Positions 36,047 through 44,685 of a stretch of DNA of 64,000 nucleotides are shown one piece after another. Position 1 is the first letter of the stretch, and each line of letters starts with the position of its first letter. This DNA comes from JBHJGP01 sp050331695 (GTDB lineage Bacteria; Pseudomonadota; Alphaproteobacteria; Geminicoccales; Geminicoccaceae), in NCBI GenBank assembly GCA_050331695.1, contig JBHJGP010000010.1:1-64000 (forward strand), written 5' to 3'. The position numbers were made by a program, and so were the translations under genes. The notes beneath the pieces are model-generated. The model was not told the DNA's origin. It ran no database searches and saw only the letters and a program-made list of their open reading frames with translations.

Positions 36047-37348
36047 ATGACCGAGACCTCTAACAAGTTTGCGACCTTGTCTTGGGGCGATAACGCGTCT
36101 GGGGAGTTTCCAATCCAGTCCGGCGAGCTGGGGCCGGACGTGGTCGATATCCGTAAGCTCTACGGCTCGACGGGCCTCTTCACCTACGATCCCGGCTTTA
36201 CGTCGACGGCGGCCTGTTCATCGAAGATCACCTTCATCGACGGCGACGAGGGCATCTTGCTGCACCGCGGCTACTCGATCGAGGATCTGGCCGCGAACTG
36301 CAACTTTCTGGAGGTGGCCTATCTGATCCTGTTCGGCGAGCTGCCGAAGGAGGAGGATCTCGACAAATTCGTGAAGGGTGTGACCTACCACACGATGGTC
36401 CACGAGCAGATCACCAATCTGATCCGTGGCTTCCGCCGTGATGCTCACCCCATGGCGGTGATGATCGCCATGGTCGGCGCGCTGTCCGCCTTCTACTACG
36501 AAGACCTCGACATCAACGATCCGAAGAACCGCAAGATCGCAACCTACCGGCTGCTGGCCAAGGTGCCGACGATCGCGGCGATGGCCTACAAATATTCGGT
36601 CGGCCAGCCGTTCATGTATCCGCGGAACGATCTGAGCTACGCCGAGAATTTCCTGTACATGACCTTCGGTGTTCCCTGCGAGCCCTATCAGGTCAACCCG
36701 GTGCTGGCCAAAGCGCTGGACCGCATCTTCATTCTCCACGCCGACCACGAGCAGAACGCCTCGACGTCAACCGTTCGCCTGGTCGGCTCGACCGGTGCCT
36801 CGCCCTACGCCGCGATTTCCGCCGGCATCGCCAGCCTTTGGGGTCCCGCCCACGGCGGCGCCAACGAGGCGGTCGTCAACATGTTGGAGGAGATCGGCAG
36901 TCCGGACCGGATTCCGGACTTCATCGCCCGGGCCAAGGACAAAGAGGACAGTTTTCGTCTGATGGGCTTCGGTCACCGGGTCTACAAAAATTACGATCCC
37001 CGGGCCGGCGTCCTCAAGGAAAGCGCCGACGAGGTCCTGGCCGAGCTCGGCAAGGCTGACGAGCCTAAGCTCGCCATCGCCCGGGAGCTGGAGCGGATCG
37101 CCCTCGAGGACGATTACTTCCAGGAGCGCAAACTATTCCCGAACGTCGATTTCTATTCGGGCATCATCCTGGAGGCCATGGGCATCCCGACCTCCATGTT
37201 CACGGCCATTTTCGCTCTCGCCCGCACGGTCGGCTGGGCGGCCCAATGGAACGAGATGATCGAGGACCCCGAACAGAAGATCGGCCGCCCCCGCCAGCTT
37301 TACACGGGACCGGGCAAGAGGGATTTCGTGCCGCTCAATCAGCGCTGA
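36047..37348 (+). CDS. gltA: Citrate synthase
   Basis: First enzyme of the TCA cycle, condensing acetyl-CoA and oxaloacetate. 433 aa, the hexameric Gram-negative type with an N-terminal beta extension. The catalytic segments are visible: HADHEQNAST near 232-241, GPAHGGANEAV with its His near 268-278 and MGFGHRVYKNYDPRA near 306-320 with the conserved His, Arg and Asp. GGGAG precedes ATG 36047 by 8 bp. Convergent with phhB. Confidence 0.97.
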   Translation: MTETSNKFATLSWGDNASGEFPIQSGELGPDVVDIRKLYGSTGLFTYDPGFTSTAACSSKITFIDGDEGILLHRGYSIEDLAANCNFLEVAYLILFGELPKEEDLDKFVKGVTYHTMVHEQITNLIRGFRRDAHPMAVMIAMVGALSAFYYEDLDINDPKNRKIATYRLLAKVPTIAAMAYKYSVGQPFMYPRNDLSYAENFLYMTFGVPCEPYQVNPVLAKALDRIFILHADHEQNASTSTVRLVGSTGASPYAAISAGIASLWGPAHGGANEAVVNMLEEIGSPDRIPDFIARAKDKEDSFRLMGFGHRVYKNYDPRAGVLKESADEVLAELGKADEPKLAIARELERIALEDDYFQERKLFPNVDFYSGIILEAMGIPTSMFTAIFALARTVGWAAQWNEMIEDPEQKIGRPRQLYTGPGKRDFVPLNQR

Positions 37349-37370
37349 GCGCCGGCGCCCATGATGTTGC

Positions 37371-37655
37371 TCAGGCCTTGCTGACGAGAACCTCGATCTC
37401 GCCGGCGAGCTGCAGGTCCTTCTCGGTCAGGCCGCCGGCGTCGTGGGTCACCAGGGAAATGGTGAGCTCGCGATAGCCCAGAACCATTTCGGGGTGGTGA
37501 TTGGCGGCCTCGGCAAGAAAGCCGATAGCGTTGGCCGTGAGTAGCGTCGCCTTGTAGCTTTTTGTCCGGTAGTCGCGCCTGAGCTGGCCGTCCTCGACAC
37601 GCCACTCGGAGAGTGCTCCGGTCAGTTTCGATCGGACCTCGTCCTCGCACAGCAT
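37371..37655 (-). CDS. phhB: 4a-hydroxytetrahydrobiopterin dehydratase (PCD/DCoH)
   Basis: 94-aa pterin-4a-carbinolamine dehydratase that recycles pterin after aromatic amino acid hydroxylation; some members instead act in molybdopterin or folate salvage. The active-site motif AEAANHHPEM is at about 50-59. ATG 37655 has AGGAGA at 7-bp spacing. No phenylalanine hydroxylase gene is in the window. Confidence 0.9.
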   Translation of the reverse strand: MLCEDEVRSKLTGALSEWRVEDGQLRRDYRTKSYKATLLTANAIGFLAEAANHHPEMVLGYRELTISLVTHDAGGLTEKDLQLAGEIEVLVSKA

Positions 37656-37721
37656 CAATGTTCTCCTGTCATCTATTGTCAGGACACCCTGCTATGGTCG
37701 CCGAAACAAGACGGAGAGCAA

Positions 37722-38357
37722 GTGGTGTGTGAGGACGGATTGATCGTCGGTGAGGATGGCAAGGCGCGCTGCTGGTGGCACGGCGGTCTCGACGATTATC
37801 GCGCCTATCACGACGATGAGTGGGGTCGGCCGGTCACAGACGATCTTCGTCTGTTCGAGTAGATCTGTCTGGAAGGCTTTCAGGCGGGTCTGAGCTGGCT
37901 CACCATCCTTAGAAAGCGCGAGACGTTTCGGGACGCTTTCGCAGGCTTCGACTTTCGGAAGGTAGCGCGCTTCGACGAGCGAAACGTCGAAAAGCTTCTT
38001 GGGAACCCCGGCATCATCCGCCACCGCGGAAAAATCGAGGCGACGATCAACAACGCCAATCGCGCCGTTGAACTGGTCGAGGAGGCCGGCGGCCTTTCGT
38101 CGTTTTTCTGGTCGTTCGAGCCGGCGCCGGAAAACCGCCCGGAAAAGCTAGATCACGCGACGCTTTCGACGCTCGGCAAGACGCCGGAATCCGTGGCGCT
38201 CAGCAAAGCCTTGAAAAAACGGGGATGGAAATTCGTTGGTCCCACCACCGTCTACGCCTTCATGCAGGCCATGGGCCTGGTCAATGATCACCTGGAAGGC
38301 TGCGCCTACAGAGATGAGGTCGAAACCGCACGGAGCGCGTTAACGCGTCCGTCTTAA
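37722..38357 (+). pseudogene. tag: 3-methyladenine DNA glycosylase I (tag) with an in-frame TAG
   Basis: Reading from GTG 37722 (GGAGAG just upstream) gives a full-length Tag protein of 211 codons except for one amber codon at 37860-37862 (codon 47). Before it the frame encodes CWWHGGLDDYRAYHDDEWG with the first zinc-binding Cys and His; after it, ICLEGFQAGLSWLTILRKRE with the Glu and Trp of the base pocket, GIIRHRGKI, LSKALKKRGWKFVGPTT and NDHLEGC with the second zinc-binding His and Cys. The TAG stands where relatives usually have Lys or Met, so it is one base from AAG. No other damage is seen. Either a fresh nonsense mutation, a sequence error, or a suppressed codon. Another Tag-like glycosylase lies at 57.8 kb. 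Confidence 0.85.
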
Positions 38358-38386
38358 AGCCTCCAGGCCGTTCCGCGCTTCCTGCT

Positions 38387-38719
38387 CTATTGTGGATGGG
38401 ACAGCACGACCGTGTAGCCGTCCGGATCGCGAAGCCAGATCTCTCGGTCACCGGACTCAGGGTTCACCGCCGGTTCCTGAACGATCTCCGCACCCAAGGC
38501 ACGGGCACGGCCGACGGCGTCATCGAAGTCGGAAACTTGAAACCAAAGCAACACGCCATGGCCCGGCGGCCCCTTGAACCGGTCCACCAGATTGGGATGA
38601 CCTTCCTCGTCCCACCCATGGAGTTGCAGGATCAGATCATGTCCGTGAAACAGCCGGTTGTAGACATTGCCATGGGTTTCCTCATGGGAGGTGCTCAGCA
38701 GCCGAACGGCGGATTTAGG
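38387..38719 (-). pseudogene. 5'-truncated VOC/glyoxalase-family gene
   Basis: The last 110 codons encode a clear vicinal-oxygen-chelate half: HGNVYNRLFHGHDLILQLHG, GHGVLLWFQVSDFDDAVGRA, then the terminal DREIWLRDPDGYTVVL. The first strand and helix of the fold (the usual xxFYxxxLG segment, 20-25 residues) are missing, and no ATG or GTG start exists in frame near the conserved region. The frame stays open upstream only by running through the neighbouring acetyltransferase gene in another frame. The other two frames do not supply the missing part. Best read as a deletion remnant. Ends in TAG. Confidence 0.6.
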
Positions 38720-38802
38720 AGTGGTCGGAAACGGCCTAGGCCGATCTCGACAGGAATCGATCTGCGTCCGCGCCGATCGACAAGGATTGGCAGATTGCAG
38801 CC

Positions 38803-39366
38803 CTAAGCCGCTTGGACCGAGGCGGGGAACCAGGCGCGGGAGAGGGCTCGGCTGTCGTGGATCGCTTCCTCGCAGAAGCTGGCCCAAGAGGGAAACGACG
38901 GCTTCAGGTGCGCTTCGACCGAGCCGTCCTCGAAGCAGAGGGCTGCCCGAAACTTGCGGGCGATCCGCTGCATCTTCGCGTTTTCCGGCAGGCAATGCAT
39001 GCGGACCAGCTTGGCGTTGCGGTTTTTCGCCAGGATCAGCAACCGGCGCATCAGCTCGGTGCCGACCTGGCGGTCCTGATAGGCGCGCTCGACCGAGAGC
39101 GCCAGATCGTAGGCCCACAGACCGTCATGGCCCTTGAACGGCCGCAGCTCGCCGATGCCCCGGTGAGCGCCGTCGGCGATGAAGCCGACCATCAAATCGC
39201 CCGGGCGGTCGACATCACGGCAGTAGGTCCGGATCGCGGCGTCGCTCACAACGCCGCAAAAGCGCATCCGCCGATCATGCGGTTCCAACCGCAGCAAATG
39301 CGCGACAAGATGCTGGGCCCTCGAAGCGTTGAGCTTCTGAAAGGCGGGCCAGGGCAGTGTCACCAT
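38803..39366 (-). CDS. GNAT-family N-acetyltransferase
   Basis: 187-aa GNAT-fold protein, start ATG 39366 with GAGG upstream. The acetyl-CoA-binding region is visible as LALSVERAYQDRQVGTELMRRLLILAKNRN (split: beta-4 ALSVERAYQ, P-loop QDRQVGTELM). Similar to the GNAT domains found alone or fused to acyl-CoA synthetase-like proteins; substrate unknown. Ends in TAG. An AT-rich 139-bp gap precedes it, probably carrying its promoter. Confidence 0.82.
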   Translation of the reverse strand: MVTLPWPAFQKLNASRAQHLVAHLLRLEPHDRRMRFCGVVSDAAIRTYCRDVDRPGDLMVGFIADGAHRGIGELRPFKGHDGLWAYDLALSVERAYQDRQVGTELMRRLLILAKNRNAKLVRMHCLPENAKMQRIARKFRAALCFEDGSVEAHLKPSFPSWASFCEEAIHDSRALSRAWFPASVQAA

Positions 39367-39505
39367 GGTGCCTCGGTGCAGGTCCGATCCGATGCTGCAT
39401 CGCAACATAGCGCAAAACTGTTAACCGAGGTTGAAGTTTTTTAAACCGTCTCACCAAAAAGTTGTTTTCTTCGGTAAGCCGCAACGCGATCGCGCGAAAC
39501 ATGTC

Positions 39506-41242
39506 TCAGGGTTCCAGCGCCAAGACCCAGGAGCCGGCCGTGATTGCGGGCAGGAGTGCTGTCGCCGGTGGCAACAATTGCTGGGCGAAAAAGCGGGCCA
39601 GCCGGGCTTTGTTGCCGGCAAGCCGATCGTTCGTGGCCGCCGCGCGCTGGTCCGAGCGGGCGAGGGTGAAGCCCGCCACCGTGGCGCCGAACAGCGAAAG
39701 GTAGGGCGCGGCGCCGGCGGCCTCGGCCTCATCGTCGGCCCCGTGATCGGCCTGCATCCAGCGGGTCGCCGCTTCCAGATTGGCGAGCGCGTCCCGAAGC
39801 GGCGGCACCAGATCGCTCGAGCTACGTTCCAGCTCCCGGAGCTAGCCTCGCAGTTCCTCGAAAAGCTGCCAGGGCAGCTGGCCATTGGCCATGCGGAGTT
39901 TTCGTCCCACGAGGTCCAAGGCCTGGATACCGTTGGTTCCCTCGTAGATCGGCGCGATCCGGGCATCGCGAAAATGCTGGGCGACGCCGGTTTCCTCGAT
40001 GAAGCCCATGCCGCCATGGACCTGGATCGCGGAAGATGTGACGGCGCAGGCTGTATCCGTGCACCAGGCTTTGACGATCGGCGTCATCAAATCGACCCGG
40101 GCCTGGGCGCGGCGGCGCCTTTCCGGATCCTCTGCCCGCTCGGCATGGTCGATCTCGGCGCCGAGCTCGACGATCATCGCCCGCATCGCCTCGATCTGGG
40201 CGCGCATGGTGGTGAGATGGCGGCGGACGTCGGGGTGCTCGATGATCGCGATCGACGCGCCGTTTTTTCGTCCCTGTTGGCGTTCCCTGGCGTAAGCAAG
40301 CGCCGCCTGATAGGCGCGTTCAGCGATCGACAGACCCTCGAGGCCGACGGCGATCCGGGCATTGTTCATCATGGTGAACATCAGCCGCATGCCCTGGCAT
40401 TCCTCGCCGACCAGAAAACCGATCGCGCCCTCATTCTCGCCGAAACTCATGACGCAGGTGGGCGACGCGTGGATCCCCAGTTTTTTCTCCAGCGAGACGC
40501 AACGGAGATCATTTCTTTCGCCGGGATCACCGTTCTGATCGGGCAAAAACTTGGGCACGAGGAACAGGGAAATGCCCTTGGTGCCGGCGGGCGCGTCCGG
40601 GGTCCGGGCGAGGACCAGATGGCAGATATTCTCGGTCCAATCGTGCTCGCCATAGGTGATGTAGATCTTCGTGCCCGTGATCCGGTAGCGCTCACCGTCG
40701 CGAACCGCCTTTGTCCGCAGCGCGCCCACATCCGAGCCGGCCTGGGGTTCGGTCAGACACATGGTGCCGGTCCAGACACCGCTCGCCAGCTTCGGCAGGT
40801 AGATGTTTTTCTGATGATCGCTGCCATGGGCGATCAGCGCATCGATCGCTGCCTGGGTCAAAAGCGGGCAGAGGCCGAACGAGAAATTGGCGCTGTGCCA
40901 CATCTCGCCGACGGCCAGGCTCAACGCCCAGGGCAGGTTTTGACCACCGATCTCTTCAGGAAAGGGCAGCGCGTTCCAGCCACCCTCGACGAAACGGCCA
41001 TAGGCCTCCTTGAAGCCATCTGGCGTCCTGACCTCGCCGTCGACCAGCGTCGCGCCCTCGAGGTTGCCCGGCCAGTTGAGCGGTGCCAATTGCTCGGCCG
41101 CGAGCTTCCCCGCCTCCTCCAGAACCGCGCTCGCCAGATCGAGCGAGACCTCCTCTAGCCCCGGGAGGTTGGAAAGCTCACCGAGCTTCGCATGGTGGCG
41201 AAGCGCAAATAGAAGGTCGTCGATCGGAGGCTGGTAGGTCAT
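39506..41242 (-). pseudogene. Acyl-CoA dehydrogenase split by an in-frame TAG
   Basis: The 466-codon first part holds the complete catalytic core: CLTEPQAGSDVGALRT, the FAD/substrate region, QVHGGMGFIEETGVAQ and the catalytic-Glu segment APIYEGTNGIQALDLVGRK. A TAG at 39844-39842 then stops translation. Past it, in the same frame, 111 further codons to TGA encode the family's C-terminal domain, with LANLEAATRWM, PYLSLFGATVAGFTLA and ARFFAQQLLP. Without the TAG the protein would be about 578 aa, the usual length for this class. The core may still fold, but relatives carry this domain. Fatty-acid beta-oxidation enzyme (FAD flavoprotein) if functional. Confidence 0.85.
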
Positions 41243-41312
41243 GGGTTCGGGCCACTCGCTTCATCAGGTCGGGCAACCTCTACCAGAGGTGGTGCGTAGG
41301 GAGCGAGTGCGA

Positions 41313-41340
41313 TTGACAGCGCACCCGGCCCGGCTACCGT
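41313..41340 (+). promoter_or_regulatory. Putative promoter of dapD
   Basis: TTGACA (41313-41318), 16 bp, TACCGT (41335-41340); perfect -35, weak -10, 25 bp before the dapD start. A 6-bp inverted repeat ACCTCT-ACC-AGAGGT lies upstream at 41276-41290. Confidence 0.4.
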
Positions 41341-41365
41341 GAGCGTCCCATAGTCGAGAGGCCCC

Positions 41366-42214
41366 ATGACCGACCATGCCGGCGACATCCAAACGACAAT
41401 CGAGGACGCGTTCGAACGATCGGGCGAGATCGGGCCCGGCACGAACGGCCCGGTCCGCGATGCCGTCGACGCGGCGCTGGAGGGCCTGGATGAGGGGCGC
41501 TTCCGGGTCGCCGACAAGACGGCTGCCGGCTGGCAGGTCAATCAGTGGCTGAAGAAGGCGGTCCTGCTCAGTTTTCGTTTGAACGACATGAGTGTCATCG
41601 AGGGCGGTCCTGGGGCCGCCACCTGGTGGGACAAGGTTCCGTCCAAGTTTCTGGGGTGGGGTGAGAACCGGTTTCGGGCGGCCGGTTTTCGCGCTGTGCC
41701 CCACGCGGTCGTGCGCCGTTCGGCGTTCATCGCGCCGGGCGTCGTGCTCATGCCCTGCTTCGTCAATCTCGGCGCTTACGTCGACCGGGGGACCATGGGC
41801 GACACCTGGGCCACCGTCGGCTCCTGCGCCCAGGTCGGTAAAAATTGCCATATCTCCGGTGGCGCCGGGATCGGTGGCGTCTTGGAACCTTTGCAGGCCG
41901 ATCCGGTCATCATCGAGGACAACTGCTTTATCGGCGCACGCTCGGAAGTGGTCGAGGGTGTGCGTATTGAGGAAGGATCCGTGCTTTCAATGGGTGTCTT
42001 CATCGGTGCCTCGACCAAGATCGTCGACCGCAACACCGGCGAGGTTCATGTCGGCCGGGTCCCGGCCTATTCGGTCGTGGTTCCGGGAAGTTTGCCCGGA
42101 AAGACCTTGCCCGACGGCTCAGCCGGGCCTTCGCTCTATTGCGCCGTGATCATCAAGCGGGTCGACGCCCGCACCCGAGACAAGACCTCGATCAATGAAC
42201 TGTTACGGGATTGA
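41366..42214 (+). CDS. dapD: Tetrahydrodipicolinate N-succinyltransferase DapD
   Basis: Hexapeptide-repeat transferase that succinylates tetrahydrodipicolinate in lysine/DAP synthesis. 282 aa: an N-terminal helical domain (1-105), then left-handed beta-helix repeats (about 110-225; FIAPGVVLMPCFVNLGAYVD, CAQVGKNCHISGGAGIGG) and a short C-terminal domain. GAGAGG precedes ATG 41366. The stop shares one base with dapE (TGATG). Confidence 0.95.
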   Translation: MTDHAGDIQTTIEDAFERSGEIGPGTNGPVRDAVDAALEGLDEGRFRVADKTAAGWQVNQWLKKAVLLSFRLNDMSVIEGGPGAATWWDKVPSKFLGWGENRFRAAGFRAVPHAVVRRSAFIAPGVVLMPCFVNLGAYVDRGTMGDTWATVGSCAQVGKNCHISGGAGIGGVLEPLQADPVIIEDNCFIGARSEVVEGVRIEEGSVLSMGVFIGASTKIVDRNTGEVHVGRVPAYSVVVPGSLPGKTLPDGSAGPSLYCAVIIKRVDARTRDKTSINELLRD

Positions 42215-43365
42215 TGCGGCTCACCGATCCGGTCGAGTTGCTGAAAGAGTTGGTTCGGATACCGAGCGTCACGCCGGACGATGGCCGGGCGATCGATCTG
42301 ATCGGAGGCTGGCTCTCCGAGCTGGGTTTCGATACCAAGGCGCTCTCTTTCGGCGACGATGAGGCCGCTGTTCCAAACCTGCACGCGCGTCTCGGCACCG
42401 GCGCTCCCCACATAGGGTTCAACGGCCACACGGACGTTGTGCCGGCGGGCGACGCTTCCGCCTGGCGCCACGACCCCTTCGCCGGCGACGTGGCCGACGG
42501 GCGGCTCTATGGCCGGGGCGCCTGCGACATGAAGGGGGGCATTGCCTGCTTCATCGCCGCCATAGCCCAGCGTCAGACGAGGGCCCGGAACTCGCCCCAG
42601 GGGTCCGTCTCGCTCCTGATCACCGGTGACGAGGAGGGATCGGGCCTTCACGGCACAACAGACCTGATGGCGTGGGCGGCGCAGAACGGCCAGGTGCCGG
42701 ATATCTGCCTGGTGGGCGAGCCGACCTCCGCTCTCAAGGTCGGCGATCGGGTCAAAGTTGGCCGGCGGGGTTCGCTGAGCGGTCTGTTGGAGATCCGAGG
42801 CAGGCAGGGCCACACCGCCTATCCCGAACTCGCCGACAATCCGCTGCACAAGGCGGCGGCGTTTCTCAACGATCTTCTAAACGCGCCCCTGGACCAGGGC
42901 TATGAACGGTTCCAGGCGTCGGACATTCAGCTGACCTCGATCGATGTCGGCAACCAAGCCACCAACGTGATCCCCGCGACTGTCCGGATCGCCTTCAACA
43001 TTCGCTTCAACCCCCACCACACGGGTGCGAGCCTCGAGCGGCTGTTGAGGGCCCGGCTCGAGGCGGCGGGTCTGGACCATGAGCTCACCATCAAGATCTC
43101 CGGCGAAGCCTTTCTCGCCGGTGACGGCGATCTGGCGGCGCTGGTCGAGACCGCGATCCAACGGAATCTCGGACGAACGCCGCGTTTGAGCACCTCAGGG
43201 GGCACGTCGGACGCCCGGTTTGTCAAAGATTATTGTCCGGTGATCGAGGTCGGTGCGGTCGGCCACACCATGCATCAGATCGACGAATATGCCGGGCTCG
43301 ACGAGCTCGAGGAGCTCACGAAGGTCTACGGCGCCATTCTCGATGCCTATTTGGGACCAGCATGA
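42214..43365 (+). CDS. dapE: Succinyl-diaminopimelate desuccinylase DapE
   Basis: Di-zinc M20 hydrolase giving LL-diaminopimelate. 383 aa from ATG 42214. Metal ligands and catalytic residues are in order: His in FNGHTDVVPAGD, Asp in YGRGACDMKGG, Glu-Glu in TGDEEGSG, Glu in VGEPTS, and His in VGHTMHQIDEY. Supplies the DAP used by MurE. The 3' end overlaps the following membrane protein start by 4 bp. Confidence 0.95.
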   Translation: MRLTDPVELLKELVRIPSVTPDDGRAIDLIGGWLSELGFDTKALSFGDDEAAVPNLHARLGTGAPHIGFNGHTDVVPAGDASAWRHDPFAGDVADGRLYGRGACDMKGGIACFIAAIAQRQTRARNSPQGSVSLLITGDEEGSGLHGTTDLMAWAAQNGQVPDICLVGEPTSALKVGDRVKVGRRGSLSGLLEIRGRQGHTAYPELADNPLHKAAAFLNDLLNAPLDQGYERFQASDIQLTSIDVGNQATNVIPATVRIAFNIRFNPHHTGASLERLLRARLEAAGLDHELTIKISGEAFLAGDGDLAALVETAIQRNLGRTPRLSTSGGTSDARFVKDYCPVIEVGAVGHTMHQIDEYAGLDELEELTKVYGAILDAYLGPA

Positions 43366-43925
43366 TCCCCACCCGTGAGGACATTGCTCAATATCTGTAT
43401 GGTGCCTATCTGATCGCGCGGCTGGACCGAAGCGGACTGGGTCTGTTCGACGTCAGCTTCAGGGGCTTTTGGACGTCGTTTATCGCGGCTTTGATCGTCC
43501 TGCCCGGCTACGCCGCCATGGTCTTCATGCAGGCCGAGGCCGGTGCGCCGACGAATGAGGAGGGGCGCTCTTTCTGGGCCGACGGCACCGCTTACGTGTT
43601 GAATTGGACGCTGTTTCCGATCGTCGCCGCCATTCTGGCCGTTCTGATGGATCTGAAGCAAAACTATGTGCCCTACGTCATCGTCGCCAATTGGGCCTCG
43701 GTCATTCAAATCGCGCTGATGGTCACAAGCCTGACGATCGCGCGCTATTTGCCGGAAGAGCTCGCCAACCTGATCGTTCTAGCCGTCACTCTTTTCCTTT
43801 TGTTCTACGACTGGTTCGTGGCGAGGGTGGCGTTCCAGGCGACGGCCTCGGGCGCGATCGGTGTGGTCGTCATCAACCTCATGGTCGGCTCGGTCATCCG
43901 GCTCGCGATCGCCCGGTTCGGCTGA
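43362..43925 (+). CDS. Conserved membrane protein downstream of dapE
   Basis: 187 aa from ATG 43362 (ATGA overlap with the dapE stop). About five hydrophobic helices: near 35-52, 85-105, 112-130, 137-155 and 160-182. No catalytic motif recognised. Its close coupling with dapE suggests coexpression, though not necessarily a role in lysine synthesis. The last 147 bp are overlapped by the reverse-strand truA reading frame. Confidence 0.78.
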   Translation: MIPTREDIAQYLYGAYLIARLDRSGLGLFDVSFRGFWTSFIAALIVLPGYAAMVFMQAEAGAPTNEEGRSFWADGTAYVLNWTLFPIVAAILAVLMDLKQNYVPYVIVANWASVIQIALMVTSLTIARYLPEELANLIVLAVTLFLLFYDWFVARVAFQATASGAIGVVVINLMVGSVIRLAIARFG

Positions 43926-44681
43926 CGCCAAACGATGGAGCCTTGGGTACTCGACGCCGAGGAAGGTGAGGCCGTGGGCCGGGGCCGTGGGGCCGGCCGC
44001 CCGGCGGTCCTTGGCCGCCATCACCTCCGCGACCTTGCCGATCGGCCAGCGCCCGCTACCCACTTGAACCAAGGTGCCGACCATGTTTCGCACCTGATGG
44101 TGCAGGAACGAACGGGACGAGCAGGCGAACGAGATACGGTCCCCCGCTGCCTGGACGGTGAAGCGATCGAGCGTCTTCATCGGTGATCTCGCCTGGCAGT
44201 CCGCGCTCCGAAAGCTCGAGAAGTCATGGTGACCGACGAAGCTCTGGGCCGCCTCGTGCATCGCCTCGACATTGAGATCCGATGCCACGTGCCAGGCGAA
44301 ACCCTCATCGAGGGCGAGCGGTGCCCGGCGGGCTACGGCCAGATAGCGGTAGTGGCGCCTGATTGCCGAAAACCGGGCGTGAAGCGTGAGATCGACTTCC
44401 CGGGCTTCCAGGATGACGACCGGCTTCGGCCTGAGGAAATGGTTGAGGGCGGAACGAATGGTCTCGATGGGCCGCGCACGGAAAAGATCCGCGTGGGCGA
44501 CTTGCGCCCGCGCGTGAACACCGGTGTCGGTCCGGCCGGCCGCCTGGAGGGTCACGCGCTCACCCGTAAACTGGAAGATCGCCCCCTCGATCGCGCCCTG
44601 AACGCTCGGCCTCTGCTCCTGGCGCTGCCAGCCGTAGAACGCGTCGCCCCGATATTCGACCCAGAGAAAGTATCGGTGCAC
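43779..44681 (-). CDS. truA: tRNA pseudouridine(38-40) synthase TruA
   Basis: Modifies U38-40 in the anticodon arm of many tRNAs. GTG 44681 is chosen: it follows the fmt stop by 4 bp and starts MHRYFLWVEYRGDAFYGWQR, the usual N terminus. The catalytic Asp is in AGRTDTGVHARAQ near 49-60. The conserved part ends at LTFLGVEYP near residue 246; the remaining 54 or so charged residues are an extension that reads antisense through the end of the neighbouring membrane gene, because no stop occurs at the usual place. Confidence 0.92.
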   Translation of the reverse strand: MHRYFLWVEYRGDAFYGWQRQEQRPSVQGAIEGAIFQFTGERVTLQAAGRTDTGVHARAQVAHADLFRARPIETIRSALNHFLRPKPVVILEAREVDLTLHARFSAIRRHYRYLAVARRAPLALDEGFAWHVASDLNVEAMHEAAQSFVGHHDFSSFRSADCQARSPMKTLDRFTVQAAGDRISFACSSRSFLHHQVRNMVGTLVQVGSGRWPIGKVAEVMAAKDRRAAGPTAPAHGLTFLGVEYPRLHRLASAEPGDREPDDRADHEVDDDHTDRARGRRLERHPRHEPVVEQKEKSDG

Positions 44682-44685
44682 CAGT

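Noticed and set aside
37860..37862. Pyrrolysine at the tag amber codon
   Set aside because: Pyrrolysine is known chiefly in methylamine methyltransferases at a catalytic site; this position is an ordinary helix residue, and no pyl genes are in the window.
38720..39118. N-terminal extension of the VOC frame
   Set aside because: It lies in another frame of the acetyltransferase gene and has no homology-like pattern; it only keeps the frame open.
39431..41158. 575-codon plus-strand frame opposite the acyl-CoA dehydrogenase
   Set aside because: No recognisable domain; composition is that of an antisense shadow. It does not explain the amber codon on the other strand.
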